Of a DNA stretch of 34,636 bases, positions 16,401 to 23,841 are shown piece by piece; the first letter of the stretch is position 1, and each line of letters begins with the position of its first letter. The stretch covers positions 1-34,636 of the forward strand of contig JAHLMR010000005.1 in assembly GCA_018920255.1 (NCBI GenBank), written 5' to 3'. Position numbers and translations under genes: made by a program. The DNA is from Candidatus Aenigmatarchaeota archaeon. GTDB lineage: Archaea; Aenigmatarchaeota; Aenigmatarchaeia; Aenigmatarchaeales; JAHLMR01. Under the pieces are notes generated by a model. That model was not told where the DNA came from. It worked only from the letters and a program-made list of their open reading frames with translations, and did not search any database.

Positions 16401-16447
16401 GTTTTAAAAATAATCTTTAAAAATCTTTTTGTTGACTTCGACAAAAA
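16401..16447 (-). promoter_or_regulatory. Island promoter element, copy 3
   Basis: CTTTAAAAATCTTTTT (16415-16430) followed by GTTGACTTCGAC: minus strand GTCGAAGTCAAC-AAAAAGATTTTTAAAG. TCGA is 45 bases and TTTAAAG about 22 bases from ATG 16393 of the eroded ykgJ copy. It begins only a few bases past the CCA end of tRNA-Pro, and the T-run of its far end (TTTTTTG on the minus strand) could also terminate the tRNA transcript. Confidence 0.6.
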
Positions 16448-16452
16448 ACTAA

Positions 16453-16528
16453 TGGTGGGCCCAGGGTGATTTGAACACCCGTTTTCAGCTCCCAAGGCTG
16501 ATGTCCTACCAAGCTAGACTATGGGCCC
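16453..16528 (-). tRNA. tRNA-Pro (anticodon TGG), CCA encoded
   Basis: Minus strand: acceptor GGGCCCA/TGGGCCC, D-arm GTCT...GGAC, anticodon stem TCAGC/GCTGA closing loop CTTGGGA (anticodon TGG), 4-base variable loop, T-arm GGGTG-TTCAAAT-CACCC, discriminator A and genomic CCA; 76 bases, no intron. All stems pair (one G:T in the D stem). It stands upstream of the eroded ykgJ copy and divergent to taw2, with TTTAAA-type boxes in the 46-base spacer. Confidence 0.97.
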
Positions 16529-16574
16529 TTTAAGTAAAATTATCTTTTAAAGAATTTAAAAACATTTAATATTT

Positions 16575-17417
16575 ATGAGTTTTTACAAAAAAATTTCAGA
16601 AAAATTAAAAAATAAAATTCCTGAAGAAAAATTAATTCTCCTTCCAAGGGGGTATAATTTATTTAATGATGTTCTTATTATAAAGCTTAAAAAAGAGTTA
16701 TACAAATATAAAAAAGAAATTGGAAAGGCTATTTTACAAACCCTTCCTTATGTAAAAACAGTTATTTTAGAAAAAGAAATAAAGGGAATAAAAAGAACTC
16801 CAAAAATAGAGATTATTGCAGGTAAGAAAAAAACAAAAACAATATTTTCTGAATTTAATTGTTATTTTTCAATAGATTTTTCTAAAGCAATGTGGTCAGG
16901 AGGAAATAAATTTGAAAGACAAAGAATTGTTAAACAAATAAAAAAAGATGAAGTTATTGTTGATATGTTTGCAGGAATAGGTTATTGGAGTATTTTTATT
17001 GCAAAGCTTTCACCAGCAAAAATAATTTATGCAATTGATTTAAATAAAGATGCAATAAAATTTTTAAAGAAAAATATAAAATTAAATAAAATATCAAATA
17101 TTCAAGTATTATATGGGGATTGTAGAAAATTTTCAAAAAAATTAGAAAATAAAGCAGATAGAATAATTATGGGATATCTTAAAGATACAGAAAAATTTCT
17201 TCCATATGCATTAAAAATTGCAAAAAAAGAATGTATAATACATTTTCATAGATTAATTCATGAGAAAGAAATTAATGAAGTTAAAGAAAAAATTTTAAGG
17301 ATTATAAGAGAAAATAAATGCAAAGGAAAAATTCTTAATATTCTTATTGTTAAATCAATGGCTCCAAAAATAAATCATTATGTTTTTGATATAAAAATAA
17401 ATAAAACTAACAGGTAA
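16575..17417 (+). CDS. taw2: Trm5/TYW2-family tRNA-modifying protein, probably Taw2
   Basis: 280 aa, Rossmann-type SAM-binding enzyme with the Trm5/TYW2 N-terminal domain. MWSGGNKFERQRIVKQI, VDMFAGIGYWSIFIAKL (motif I), YAIDLNKDAIKFLKKNIKLN and LYGDCRKF fit the family. Where Trm5 m1G37 methylases have an NLP-type catalytic motif, this protein has RIIMGYLKDT, the form found in Taw2, which transfers the aminocarboxypropyl group of SAM to imG-14 at G37 of tRNA-Phe during wyosine synthesis. HFHRLIHEKEI follows, as in the family. A Trm5-type enzyme is the alternative. The 3' end overlaps the next minus-strand gene by 11 bases. Confidence 0.85.
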   Translation: MSFYKKISEKLKNKIPEEKLILLPRGYNLFNDVLIIKLKKELYKYKKEIGKAILQTLPYVKTVILEKEIKGIKRTPKIEIIAGKKKTKTIFSEFNCYFSIDFSKAMWSGGNKFERQRIVKQIKKDEVIVDMFAGIGYWSIFIAKLSPAKIIYAIDLNKDAIKFLKKNIKLNKISNIQVLYGDCRKFSKKLENKADRIIMGYLKDTEKFLPYALKIAKKECIIHFHRLIHEKEINEVKEKILRIIRENKCKGKILNILIVKSMAPKINHYVFDIKINKTNR

Positions 17418-18507
17418 ACGTACAATTAGTAGTACCGGTATCATTATAGTTTATAGTTTTATTACATGTATTATTATATCCAATATTATTTACACCAGAT
17501 TGTATATTAATATCTACATTATTATTATTACAATAATACCCTTCAATAAATTTATTATTATTAGAATTCCATACTTCAATTCCGTCGGTATTTTGAACAG
17601 CCCAGTTATTTATTAGAATATTATTATTAGATCCGGATCCCGGCATCCCACCCATACAAAATCCGTACAAATTATTTTCTGCTCTGTTATTTATAAGAGT
17701 ATTATTATTAGAATTAGCTATCATTGCAATTCCATAATATGTATTTGAATCTGCAATATTATTTATAAGAGTATTATTAAATGATCCAGTGGTTAATCTA
17801 ATACCACTATGGAAATCTGAAAAAATACAATTTTTTATTGTGTTATTTTGCTTGCCATTCAAATAAATTCCATATGAATATGAAGTTCGGGTTCCATCGA
17901 TTCTATGACCCAAACAAGCAAAAATTTTATTACTAAAATTTGTTGGATTATTTATACAATATTGCTTCGAATAATCTAAAATGTCTTGTATTAAAATTAC
18001 TATAGAGTATTGGGAGTTATTTAAAGCTTGTGTGCAACTTTCACAACTATCACAAGTTGCTCCGTTCATTGGAGAATCAATATAATCTGCAAGATCAGGA
18101 TAAATATTTTTTATACTTATTGGAAATGATTGTGAAATTGTTTTAGTAGAAACTTTTATTGATTTTGAGTTTCTATAATCAATAAAATCATAAATTATAA
18201 ATGTATATAGTTCGCCGGGTTGAACTACTGCTGAAGAATTAATAAAATTAACTGGTTTTTCATCTACATAAATTGCAAAATTTGTTATCGGACTTTGCCC
18301 TATATTTCTAATTATAACTTTTTCACCAATAACAGATTCAATTATAAAATTTTGTGACAATCCAGAAACTATCTCTTGTGTTGTTTGACTTGCTGTTGAA
18401 GTTGTTTGAGAAAAAATACTAGAAAAGAAAAGATATCCTGCAGATGCCAAACTAATAGTTATTAATAAAATTAAAACAACTACTATTATTGCTGAAATTC
18501 CTTGCAT
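17407..18507 (-). CDS. Pilin-anchored beta-helix (NosD-like) surface protein
   Basis: 366 aa. The N-terminus MQGISAIIVVVLILLITISLASAGYLFF is a very short leader plus hydrophobic helix, the class III (prepilin-peptidase) signal type of archaeal pilins. After a Q/T/S-rich linker comes the small beta module SQNFIIESVIGEK...TNFAIYVDEKPVNF, shared with the protein at 1-915. From about residue 180 it has Asn-rich right-handed beta-helix rungs (NTLINNIADSNTYYGIAM, NTLINNRAENNLYGFCM, NILINNWAVQNTDGIEV), as in NosD/parallel beta-helix proteins; paired Cys occur (ATCDSCESC, YCNNN, CNKT, NCTFTC). Likely a surface or filament-associated protein; possible carbohydrate interaction is inferred. A TATA-like TTTAAAAATTAA lies upstream. 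Confidence 0.85.
   Translation of the reverse strand: MQGISAIIVVVLILLITISLASAGYLFFSSIFSQTTSTASQTTQEIVSGLSQNFIIESVIGEKVIIRNIGQSPITNFAIYVDEKPVNFINSSAVVQPGELYTFIIYDFIDYRNSKSIKVSTKTISQSFPISIKNIYPDLADYIDSPMNGATCDSCESCTQALNNSQYSIVILIQDILDYSKQYCINNPTNFSNKIFACLGHRIDGTRTSYSYGIYLNGKQNNTIKNCIFSDFHSGIRLTTGSFNNTLINNIADSNTYYGIAMIANSNNNTLINNRAENNLYGFCMGGMPGSGSNNNILINNWAVQNTDGIEVWNSNNNKFIEGYYCNNNNVDINIQSGVNNIGYNNTCNKTINYNDTGTTNCTFTC
17608..17795 (-). repeat. Coding repeats of the beta-helix rungs
   Basis: The plus strand shows ATTATTTATAAGAGTATTATT at about 17690 and 17760 and a variant TTATTTATTAGAATATTATT at about 17608. They are spaced about 70-80 bases apart and encode the N(N)TLINN rung. They are internal to the gene and reflect protein repeats, not a mobile element. 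Confidence 0.7.
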
Positions 18508-18647
18508 ATAAAAAATATTAAGAAATTAATTTTTAAAGATTTGAAATGAAGTTTTCTTATGCATGTTAAGCTAGTGGTAAGATTTATAAATTGAAATAAA
18601 AGAATTGTTTTCTATTTACCTCTATAAAGTTATTTTACAAATTAAAT
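18508..18647. other. Intergenic stretch between surface-protein gene and tRNA-Tyr
   Basis: About 140 bases, A/T-rich. The end nearest the surface-protein gene holds its TATA-like box. The remainder (ATGCATGTTAAGCTAGTGG, ATTTATAAATTG) contains no ORF or RNA fold that I can support. Confidence 0.4.
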
Positions 18648-18765
18648 TGGTCCCGAGGGGGAGACTTGAACTCCCAACCTTCCGGTTTCTATTGGAGCGT
18701 TGCTAAACAAGTAATGCAAATGCAAAACTCTACAGCCGGACGCTCCGCCATTGAGCTACCTCGGG
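18648..18765 (-). tRNA. tRNA-Tyr (anticodon GTA) with 43-base intron, CCA encoded
   Basis: Minus strand: acceptor CCCGAGG/CCTCGGG (C1:G72, the archaeal tyrosine identity pair), D-arm GCTC...GAGC, anticodon stem TCCGG/CCGGA with loop C-T-GTA-G|A, 5-base variable loop, T-arm GGGAG-TTCAAGT-CTCCC, discriminator A and CCA. The loop is interrupted after position 37 by about 43 bases (18687-18729), the canonical archaeal intron site cut by the splicing endonuclease; the exact cut may be off by a few bases. The mature RNA would be 75 bases. Confidence 0.95.
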
Positions 18766-18806
18766 TTGATAAATAAAATTTAAAATAAGAAGTATTTAAA
18801 ATTTGC

Positions 18807-19271
18807 TTATAATAACTCTACAAAATCAGCTGAGTTTTTTAAACTTGATGCTAAACCACGTTCAGCTGCAATTAAAATTACTTGTTTTCCCATTTCCTTT
18901 GCTTTTTGAATAAGAGCTAAAAAATCTGCATCTCTTGATGCAAGAGCAATAATGTCTATATTCTTATTATATATAGCTTCCATAGCATGTACAGTAATAG
19001 CAACATCAACATCTGTTTTTTGTTCTGGATCACCTAAAGCAATTATAGTTTCAAAACCTTCATTTGAGACTGCTTCTATTAGTTTTTCTGATGCAAATTG
19101 ATTAAGAAATACTTTTCCTATAACAATTCTTCCATATTTTTCTATTCTTCTTTTAAATTCCTTTAAATCTATATTAAACTCTTTTCTTATCATATTTGGA
19201 CCATCTATAAAAACAGCTATTCTTTTCTTTTCTGATATTCTAAATAATTTTTCAAAAACCATATGTACCAC
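18807..19271 (-). CDS. NYN (LabA/DUF88) PIN-like nuclease
   Basis: 154 aa. AVFIDGPNMIRKEFNID is the NYN opening with the first catalytic Asp. KTDVDVAITVHAMEAI carries the second acidic patch, and DIIALASRDADFLALIQKAKEMGKQVILIAAERG the third (SRDADF) with the fold's closing strand. This archaeal single-domain form is widely conserved; members are predicted metal-dependent RNases, with no fixed substrate. ATG codons occur at residues 1 and 4 (MVHMVFEK), and either may start. Lies just downstream of TatD on the same strand, with a 38-base gap. Confidence 0.88.
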   Translation of the reverse strand: MVHMVFEKLFRISEKKRIAVFIDGPNMIRKEFNIDLKEFKRRIEKYGRIVIGKVFLNQFASEKLIEAVSNEGFETIIALGDPEQKTDVDVAITVHAMEAIYNKNIDIIALASRDADFLALIQKAKEMGKQVILIAAERGLASSLKNSADFVELL

Positions 19272-19309
19272 ATAAATAAGTTATTATTAAGAATTTAAAT
19301 ATTTGTTAT

Positions 19310-20104
19310 TTACATATCAAAACCTAAATTATAAAATTTATTCGAATTTTTTCCTGTTTGAAACCAAACTTCTTCAAATCCTATTTTTTTAACTTCGGCA
19401 ATTTCTTTTGCTGGAATTTTTATATTTATAGGAGTTCCTATTAAAAAATTACCTTTTTCATCTTTTCCTCCAAACCAAGGAGAATCTGTTTCAAGTAAAA
19501 TTTTTTCAAGAGGCATGTCTCTTACAATTTTTTTAATTGTTTTTGAATTTGCAATTAAAGGACCTACAGAAATATACCAATTGTTTTCTAAAACTCTATT
19601 AATAAACTTTTTTGCAGAAAATAAATGAAGTAAAACTTTTTCAGGAAAAATATCTTCTAAAATTTTAAACGCATCTTGAAATGCTATATCAGGAAAAGAT
19701 TTATCACCTCTTATATGAATAACAACTGGTTTTTTTAAATCCTTTGAAAATTCGAGCAATTCTAAAAATAGCTCTCTTTGCTTTCTTTGTAAATCTTTAT
19801 CCTTACACCAAAAATAATCTAAACCTATTTCTCCTATACCAACAATTTTTTCTTTTTTAATTTTTTCTAAATACTCATCTTTTTCACTTTCTTTTATTTC
19901 TGAAATGTATTCAGGATGAATTCCTGCTGTTGCAAAAACATAATTAGGAAATTTTTTAACAATTTCTATTGTTTTTTCAAAATCTTTAATATGAGCACAG
20001 CAGGTAATTATAGCTTTTATTCCTTCATTTTTACAATTTTCAATTGTTTTATCTAAAATACTATCAAATTCCTTTTGTTCTAAATGACAATGAGAATCTA
20101 TCAT
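19310..20104 (-). CDS. tatD: TatD-family metal-dependent DNase
   Basis: 264 aa TIM-barrel hydrolase. MIDSHCHLEQKEF (HxH metal site), FATAGIHPEYIS, VGIGEIGLDYFW (catalytic Glu), KPVVIHIRG, LLHLFSAKKF and LLETDSPWFGG (metal Asp) are the TatD series in order. The family has 3'-5' exonuclease activity on DNA or RNA and acts in repair or degradation. The His of the usual HxFSG is present as LHLFSA. The start lies 2 bases after the PIN gene's stop, so the two are one transcription unit. Confidence 0.92.
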   Translation of the reverse strand: MIDSHCHLEQKEFDSILDKTIENCKNEGIKAIITCCAHIKDFEKTIEIVKKFPNYVFATAGIHPEYISEIKESEKDEYLEKIKKEKIVGIGEIGLDYFWCKDKDLQRKQRELFLELLEFSKDLKKPVVIHIRGDKSFPDIAFQDAFKILEDIFPEKVLLHLFSAKKFINRVLENNWYISVGPLIANSKTIKKIVRDMPLEKILLETDSPWFGGKDEKGNFLIGTPINIKIPAKEIAEVKKIGFEEVWFQTGKNSNKFYNLGFDM

Positions 20105-20106
20105 TT

Positions 20107-20460
20107 TTATTCCTCTAATACAATATATTTTTTTTGTCTTATATATGCTAATTTTCCTTTTTTATTTTTTATTTTTTTTCTTAATACAGAATCTTGTGTA
20201 GCAATAATATATTCATTAGATAAATTTAATAAAATATCATCTGAATTTCCTGTAATTTCTATGATTTTTATTTTATTATAAATCTTTAAAACAAGTTTTG
20301 CATATTTACTATCTTTTTTACATGATTTAGAAATTAAATTAATTTCTTCTATAACAGGTTTTATTGTATAAATATCAAAACCCTTCAATTGTTCATATAG
20401 ATCTATTTTAAATTTTATTGAATCTATTAAAAAATTTGTATCTAAAATTATTTTTTTCAT
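20107..20460 (-). CDS. PIN-domain protein, Fcf1/Utp24-like
   Basis: 117 aa, a single PIN domain: ILDTNFLIDSIKF (first Asp), VIEEINLISK (Glu), LSNEYIIATQDSVLRKKIKNK (distal acidic residues) and closing strand LAYIRQKKYIVL. Size and the K-G-x-x-A-Y-I-R-Q-K-K ending resemble archaeal proteins related to Fcf1/Utp24, the PIN nuclease that cuts pre-18S rRNA in eukaryotes. Toxin VapC is less likely because no antitoxin gene precedes it. Divergent from nop5 across a 52-base spacer. Confidence 0.8.
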   Translation of the reverse strand: MKKIILDTNFLIDSIKFKIDLYEQLKGFDIYTIKPVIEEINLISKSCKKDSKYAKLVLKIYNKIKIIEITGNSDDILLNLSNEYIIATQDSVLRKKIKNKKGKLAYIRQKKYIVLEE

Positions 20461-20503
20461 AAATTCACCATATTTATAAAGTTAAATATAATTATATATT
20501 AAT

Positions 20504-20508
20504 GTGAT
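20504..20508 (+). promoter_or_regulatory. GTGAT ribosome-binding site that sets the nop5 start
   Basis: The ORF track begins at GTG 20504 (MIFMKVY...). GTGAT there is the 3' half of the archaeal GGAGGTGAT signal and sits 4 bases before ATG 20513, so the GTG is read as the ribosome-binding site and not the start. Confidence 0.6.
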
Positions 20509-20512
20509 TTTT

Positions 20513-21541
20513 ATGAAAGTTTATATAGCAATATGTCCAATAGGGATTTTTGCAATAAATGAAAATAACAAAATTATAAAAAGTATAATATTTCAAAAAG
20601 ATCCAGAAAGGGTTGCTAAAACCATTTATGCTTTTGAAATGGGAGAACAAATACCTGAATTAGTAGAACTTATTGAAAAATTAACAGCATCTGGTATAAC
20701 AGATATAGAAACAACACAACCAAACCAAGCAAGTAAGTTTTTATCTGAAAAATTTAGAGAAATTGCACTAAAAGAAAAAATTTTTAAAGATAATACAGAA
20801 CTTAACTTATTTCTTTCTAAATTAGCTATTGTTAAATCAAAGCTTAAAATTTCAAAATTAGAAAGAAGAGATAAACTAATTATTCAAGCTGTTTCATCTT
20901 TAATTGATCTTGATAAAATTTTGAATTTAATGTCTGAAAGGCTTAGAGAATGGTATGGGATACATTATCCTGAATTAAAAATTAATGAACATAAGAAATT
21001 TGCTGAATTCATTGTTAAATATGGAAGAAGAGAAAATGATCCTAATTTTAAAACAAGTATGGGTATGGAAATAGATGAAAAAGATGAAAATATGTTAAAA
21101 ATATATGCAGAAAAATTAAAAGAAATGTTTGAACTTAGGGATGAAATAGAAAAATATTTAAGAGAAATTTGTAAAAAAGAAATACCAAATACAAGTGCAA
21201 TAGTAGGGCCTATAATTGCAGCCAGATTACTTGCTCATGCTGGATCTCTTGAAAAGCTTGCAAAAATGTCTGCATCTACAATTCAACTTTTAGGTGCTGA
21301 AAAGGCTTTATTTAAGTTTTTAAGGGAAAGGGAAAAGAAGAAAGGTGCAAAACCACCAAAATATGGTTTATTATATCTTGTTCCAGAAATAAATAGTGCT
21401 CCAAAAGAAAAGAAAGGAAAAATTGCAAGAATATTTGCATCAGAGCTTATACTCGCAATAAGAGCAGACTATTTTTCAAAAGTAGATAAAAGCGAAGAAT
21501 TTATTAAAAATTTAAAAGAAAAATTAGAAAAGGTAAAATAA
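20513..21541 (+). CDS. nop5: C/D box sRNP core protein Nop5 (Nop56/58)
   Basis: Scaffold of the 2'-O-methylation guide RNP; it binds L7Ae-RNA and fibrillarin. Begins MKVYIAICPIGIF, preferred over the tracked GTG. The N-terminal fibrillarin-binding domain is followed by a long helical coiled coil (about residues 110-215). The C-terminal NOP domain contains NTSAIVGPIIAARLLAHAGS, STIQLLGAEKALFKFLR and KPPKYGLLYLVPEIN. 342 aa is normal for archaeal Nop5. The fibrillarin gene begins 1 base after the stop. Confidence 0.97.
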   Translation: MKVYIAICPIGIFAINENNKIIKSIIFQKDPERVAKTIYAFEMGEQIPELVELIEKLTASGITDIETTQPNQASKFLSEKFREIALKEKIFKDNTELNLFLSKLAIVKSKLKISKLERRDKLIIQAVSSLIDLDKILNLMSERLREWYGIHYPELKINEHKKFAEFIVKYGRRENDPNFKTSMGMEIDEKDENMLKIYAEKLKEMFELRDEIEKYLREICKKEIPNTSAIVGPIIAARLLAHAGSLEKLAKMSASTIQLLGAEKALFKFLREREKKKGAKPPKYGLLYLVPEINSAPKEKKGKIARIFASELILAIRADYFSKVDKSEEFIKNLKEKLEKVK

Positions 21542-21542
21542 T

Positions 21543-22205
21543 ATGGAAATTAAAGAAAAATTTTCAGGAATTTATTTAATTGATAATAATTTAGCAACAA
21601 TAAACTCTGCTCCAGGATTTAAACCGTTTGGTGAACATACAGAAGTTATAGATAAAAAAGAATATAGATTTTGGGATCCATATAGAAGTAAAGCTGCTGC
21701 AGCAATTATTAAAGGAGTAAAAGAGTTCCCGATAAAAATTGGTATTAAAATACTTTATTTAGGGGCAGCACATGGTTATACATGTTCTTTTCTTTCAAAT
21801 ATAATTGGCAATAAAGGAATAATTTATGCTATTGAATTTTCTGAAAGATGCTTTCATGAACTTCTTCCTATTTGTGAAAAATATAAAAATATAGTTCCTA
21901 TATTAGCGGATGCTAGGAAACCTGAATTATATTCGTGGGTTGAAAAAGTTGATGTTGTATATTGTGATATTGCACAACCAGATCAAACAGAAATTGCAAT
22001 AAGAAACTGTAATGAATTTTTAAAAGAAAAAGGCTGGCTCATGTTAGCTGTTAAAACACAAAGTATTGATGTTACTAAAAGTACAAAAGAAATAACAAGA
22101 CAAGAAATTGAAAAATTAAAAAATGCTGGTTTTGAAATTATAGATTGGAAAATTTTAGATCCGTTTGAAGAAAAGCACAGTTTTATTATTGCAAGAAAGG
22201 TTTAA
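21543..22205 (+). CDS. flpA: Fibrillarin-like rRNA/tRNA 2'-O-methyltransferase
   Basis: SAM-dependent catalytic subunit of the C/D box sRNP. ILYLGAAHGYTCSFLSNIIG (motif I), YAIEFSERCFHELLPIC, IVPILADARKPELYSW, VVYCDIAQPDQTEIAIRNC and the late AVKTQSIDVTK are the fibrillarin series; 220 aa is usual. Forms the conserved nop5-flpA pair. Its last 20 bases overlap the convergent DHH gene. Confidence 0.98.
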   Translation: MEIKEKFSGIYLIDNNLATINSAPGFKPFGEHTEVIDKKEYRFWDPYRSKAAAAIIKGVKEFPIKIGIKILYLGAAHGYTCSFLSNIIGNKGIIYAIEFSERCFHELLPICEKYKNIVPILADARKPELYSWVEKVDVVYCDIAQPDQTEIAIRNCNEFLKEKGWLMLAVKTQSIDVTKSTKEITRQEIEKLKNAGFEIIDWKILDPFEEKHSFIIARKV

Positions 22206-23220
22206 TTTTCTCTATAAGTTTTTCTTTAAATATATTAATTTTATTTTTAGGTAATAAGGCACCAGCCGCATTTGGATGACCGCCAGCTGAAATATTTATT
22301 TCATTTGAAATTTCTTTAAAAATTTTTCCTAAATCTATATTTGAAATTCCGGTGCGTGCACTAACAGAAAATTTTCCTTTTCTTTCTTCATAAACAATAA
22401 AAATTTTACTATTATCTTCTGAGCAAAGCTCGGTAGAAACAGATGAAGATAATCTCTTATATTTTGAATTTAGTAATCCAAAAATAAGTCTACCGTCAAA
22501 TAAATTTTCTGATTTTTCTAAATATTTCTTTTTAAGTCTTTTAATTTCTTTTCTGTAATTTTTATATGTTTCTTTAAGAATTTTATTTTTTTCTAATTCT
22601 TCCAAAGATTTTGAATTAAACAATAATTCTATAACATCATTACAACTTGAAAAAATAGAATTTCCATAAAGCATATCTGCTATTTTCATTAGCTTTGATT
22701 TTGAAACATTTTCTTTTGTTGGATTTTTTATAAATTTAGAAATCAAATCTAAACAATCATCTATACCATAATCTGAAACCGTTCCTATTGCTGCAACCCA
22801 ATCGTAATCCTTTAATTCATCTTCAAAAATTTTATAAACTAAATAAGAGACTGGTTGATATACATTTTTTTCAAAATGAATATTATAATGTACTATATTT
22901 TCACTTGATAAATTTTTTATAGGAGGATGATGATCTATAATTAAAATTTTTATATTATCTGTTACTAATACTTCTTTCGCTTGATCAAACGGAATATCTA
23001 AAATAATAAATTTATTAAATTTTTTTACTAATGCGTTAAATACTTCTTCATCTTCAGATAAAGAAAAATCAAAAAATGATGCTGATAAATTATTTTTATA
23101 AAGAATTTTAAGCATAAGAACAGCAGAACAAATACCATCATTATCTCTATGATAAAGTATACAAATATTATCAGTATGTTTAAGATTATTTATAAAACTT
23201 TTAACATTAAAATAATTCAT
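22186..23220 (-). CDS. DHH-family phosphoesterase, RecJ-like
   Basis: 344 aa. DHH domain: ILYHRDNDGICSAVLML (motif I), IILDIPFDQA, ILIIDHHPPIKN (the DHH motif itself), AIGTVSDYGIDDC. DHHA1 domain: SVSARTGISNIDLGKI and SAGGHPNAAGALLPKNK. Archaeal members include single-strand exonucleases and the GAN partner of Cdc45-like systems; nanoRNase/cyclic dinucleotide activity is another option. Follows the HD gene after 6 bases on the same strand. Probable cytoplasmic nuclease, substrate unknown. Confidence 0.9.
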   Translation of the reverse strand: MNYFNVKSFINNLKHTDNICILYHRDNDGICSAVLMLKILYKNNLSASFFDFSLSEDEEVFNALVKKFNKFIILDIPFDQAKEVLVTDNIKILIIDHHPPIKNLSSENIVHYNIHFEKNVYQPVSYLVYKIFEDELKDYDWVAAIGTVSDYGIDDCLDLISKFIKNPTKENVSKSKLMKIADMLYGNSIFSSCNDVIELLFNSKSLEELEKNKILKETYKNYRKEIKRLKKKYLEKSENLFDGRLIFGLLNSKYKRLSSSVSTELCSEDNSKIFIVYEERKGKFSVSARTGISNIDLGKIFKEISNEINISAGGHPNAAGALLPKNKINIFKEKLIEKIKPFLQ

Positions 23221-23226
23221 AGTTTT

Positions 23227-23808
23227 TCACTGCTTTTTTATTAAAAAACTTAAAAGATCTTCAGTATTTATAGAATTTATTTGCGATTCTATTCCGGCAT
23301 CTATCATATCTGCATAAAAAACTATTAATGCTTCCAGTGTTCTTGGATTTGCTCCTGCTGCCCCAAGATCTCCACCATGAGAAGCAACAATATGAATAAC
23401 TTCTTCAGGAAAATTTCTAGCATATAATTCTGCTGCAGAAAAAAATGCATGATCTAATAAAGTTCCTGAGAAATTCCAAACTCTTCCTTCTTTTTTAAGA
23501 ATAAAAACTTTCATTATGTCATGAAGTAAAGCTCCTGCTATTAAATAATCTTTGTTTATTTTTATTTTATACATTTTTTCAAAATTTTCTGAAAGCATTA
23601 AAGAAATATTTGTAACAGATTCTATATGATCAATTAACCCACCTTCATAATTATGGTGTCCAGAAACCCATGCAGGAACTTTTTCTAATTTTGATATTGG
23701 ATATATTATTTCAGAGTTTGATATTGTTGGTTCTTTTAAAATTTCTATTACCTTTTCTCTTAATTTTTTATTTTCTATTTTTTCTGCAAGTTTTATTAAT
23801 CTTTCCAT
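23227..23808 (-). CDS. HD-domain phosphohydrolase
   Basis: 193 aa. WVSGHHNYEGGLIDHIESV supplies the first His, LIAGALLHDIMKVF the HD doublet and LDHAFFSAAELYAR, HIVASHGG the later His residues, so all HD metal ligands are visible. Archaeal homologues are annotated as HD-family nucleases or phosphohydrolases. Cotranscribed upstream of the DHH gene, an association that suggests nucleic-acid or oligonucleotide turnover. A TATA-like CTTTTTAAATTT lies in the short spacer behind ileS. Confidence 0.85.
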   Translation of the reverse strand: MERLIKLAEKIENKKLREKVIEILKEPTISNSEIIYPISKLEKVPAWVSGHHNYEGGLIDHIESVTNISLMLSENFEKMYKIKINKDYLIAGALLHDIMKVFILKKEGRVWNFSGTLLDHAFFSAAELYARNFPEEVIHIVASHGGDLGAAGANPRTLEALIVFYADMIDAGIESQINSINTEDLLSFLIKKQ

Positions 23809-23841
23809 GAAAATAAATACTTGAAAGAAATTTAAAAAGAT

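Noticed and set aside
16394-16495. N-terminal 34 residues of the tracked 148-aa minus ORF
   Set aside because: This part reads through the 3' half of tRNA-Pro and promoter element copy 3; the ATG at 16393 has the same spacing to the element as the other two genes.
12931-16528. Integrative element inserted at tRNA-Pro
   Set aside because: The island abuts the tRNA 3' end, but there is no integrase, and I found no duplicated tRNA 3' end at the other border.
17608-17795. CRISPR-like array from regularly spaced AT-rich repeats
   Set aside because: The repeats are in frame, imperfect and encode beta-helix rungs; no cas genes or unique spacers are present.
18508-18647. Small RNA or small ORF beside tRNA-Tyr
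   Set aside because: Frames are shorter than 10 codons and I saw no C/D, H/ACA or other recognisable RNA signature.
20107-20460. VapC toxin of a toxin-antitoxin pair
   Set aside because: No small antitoxin gene precedes it; it is coupled to tatD and resembles Fcf1-type PIN proteins.
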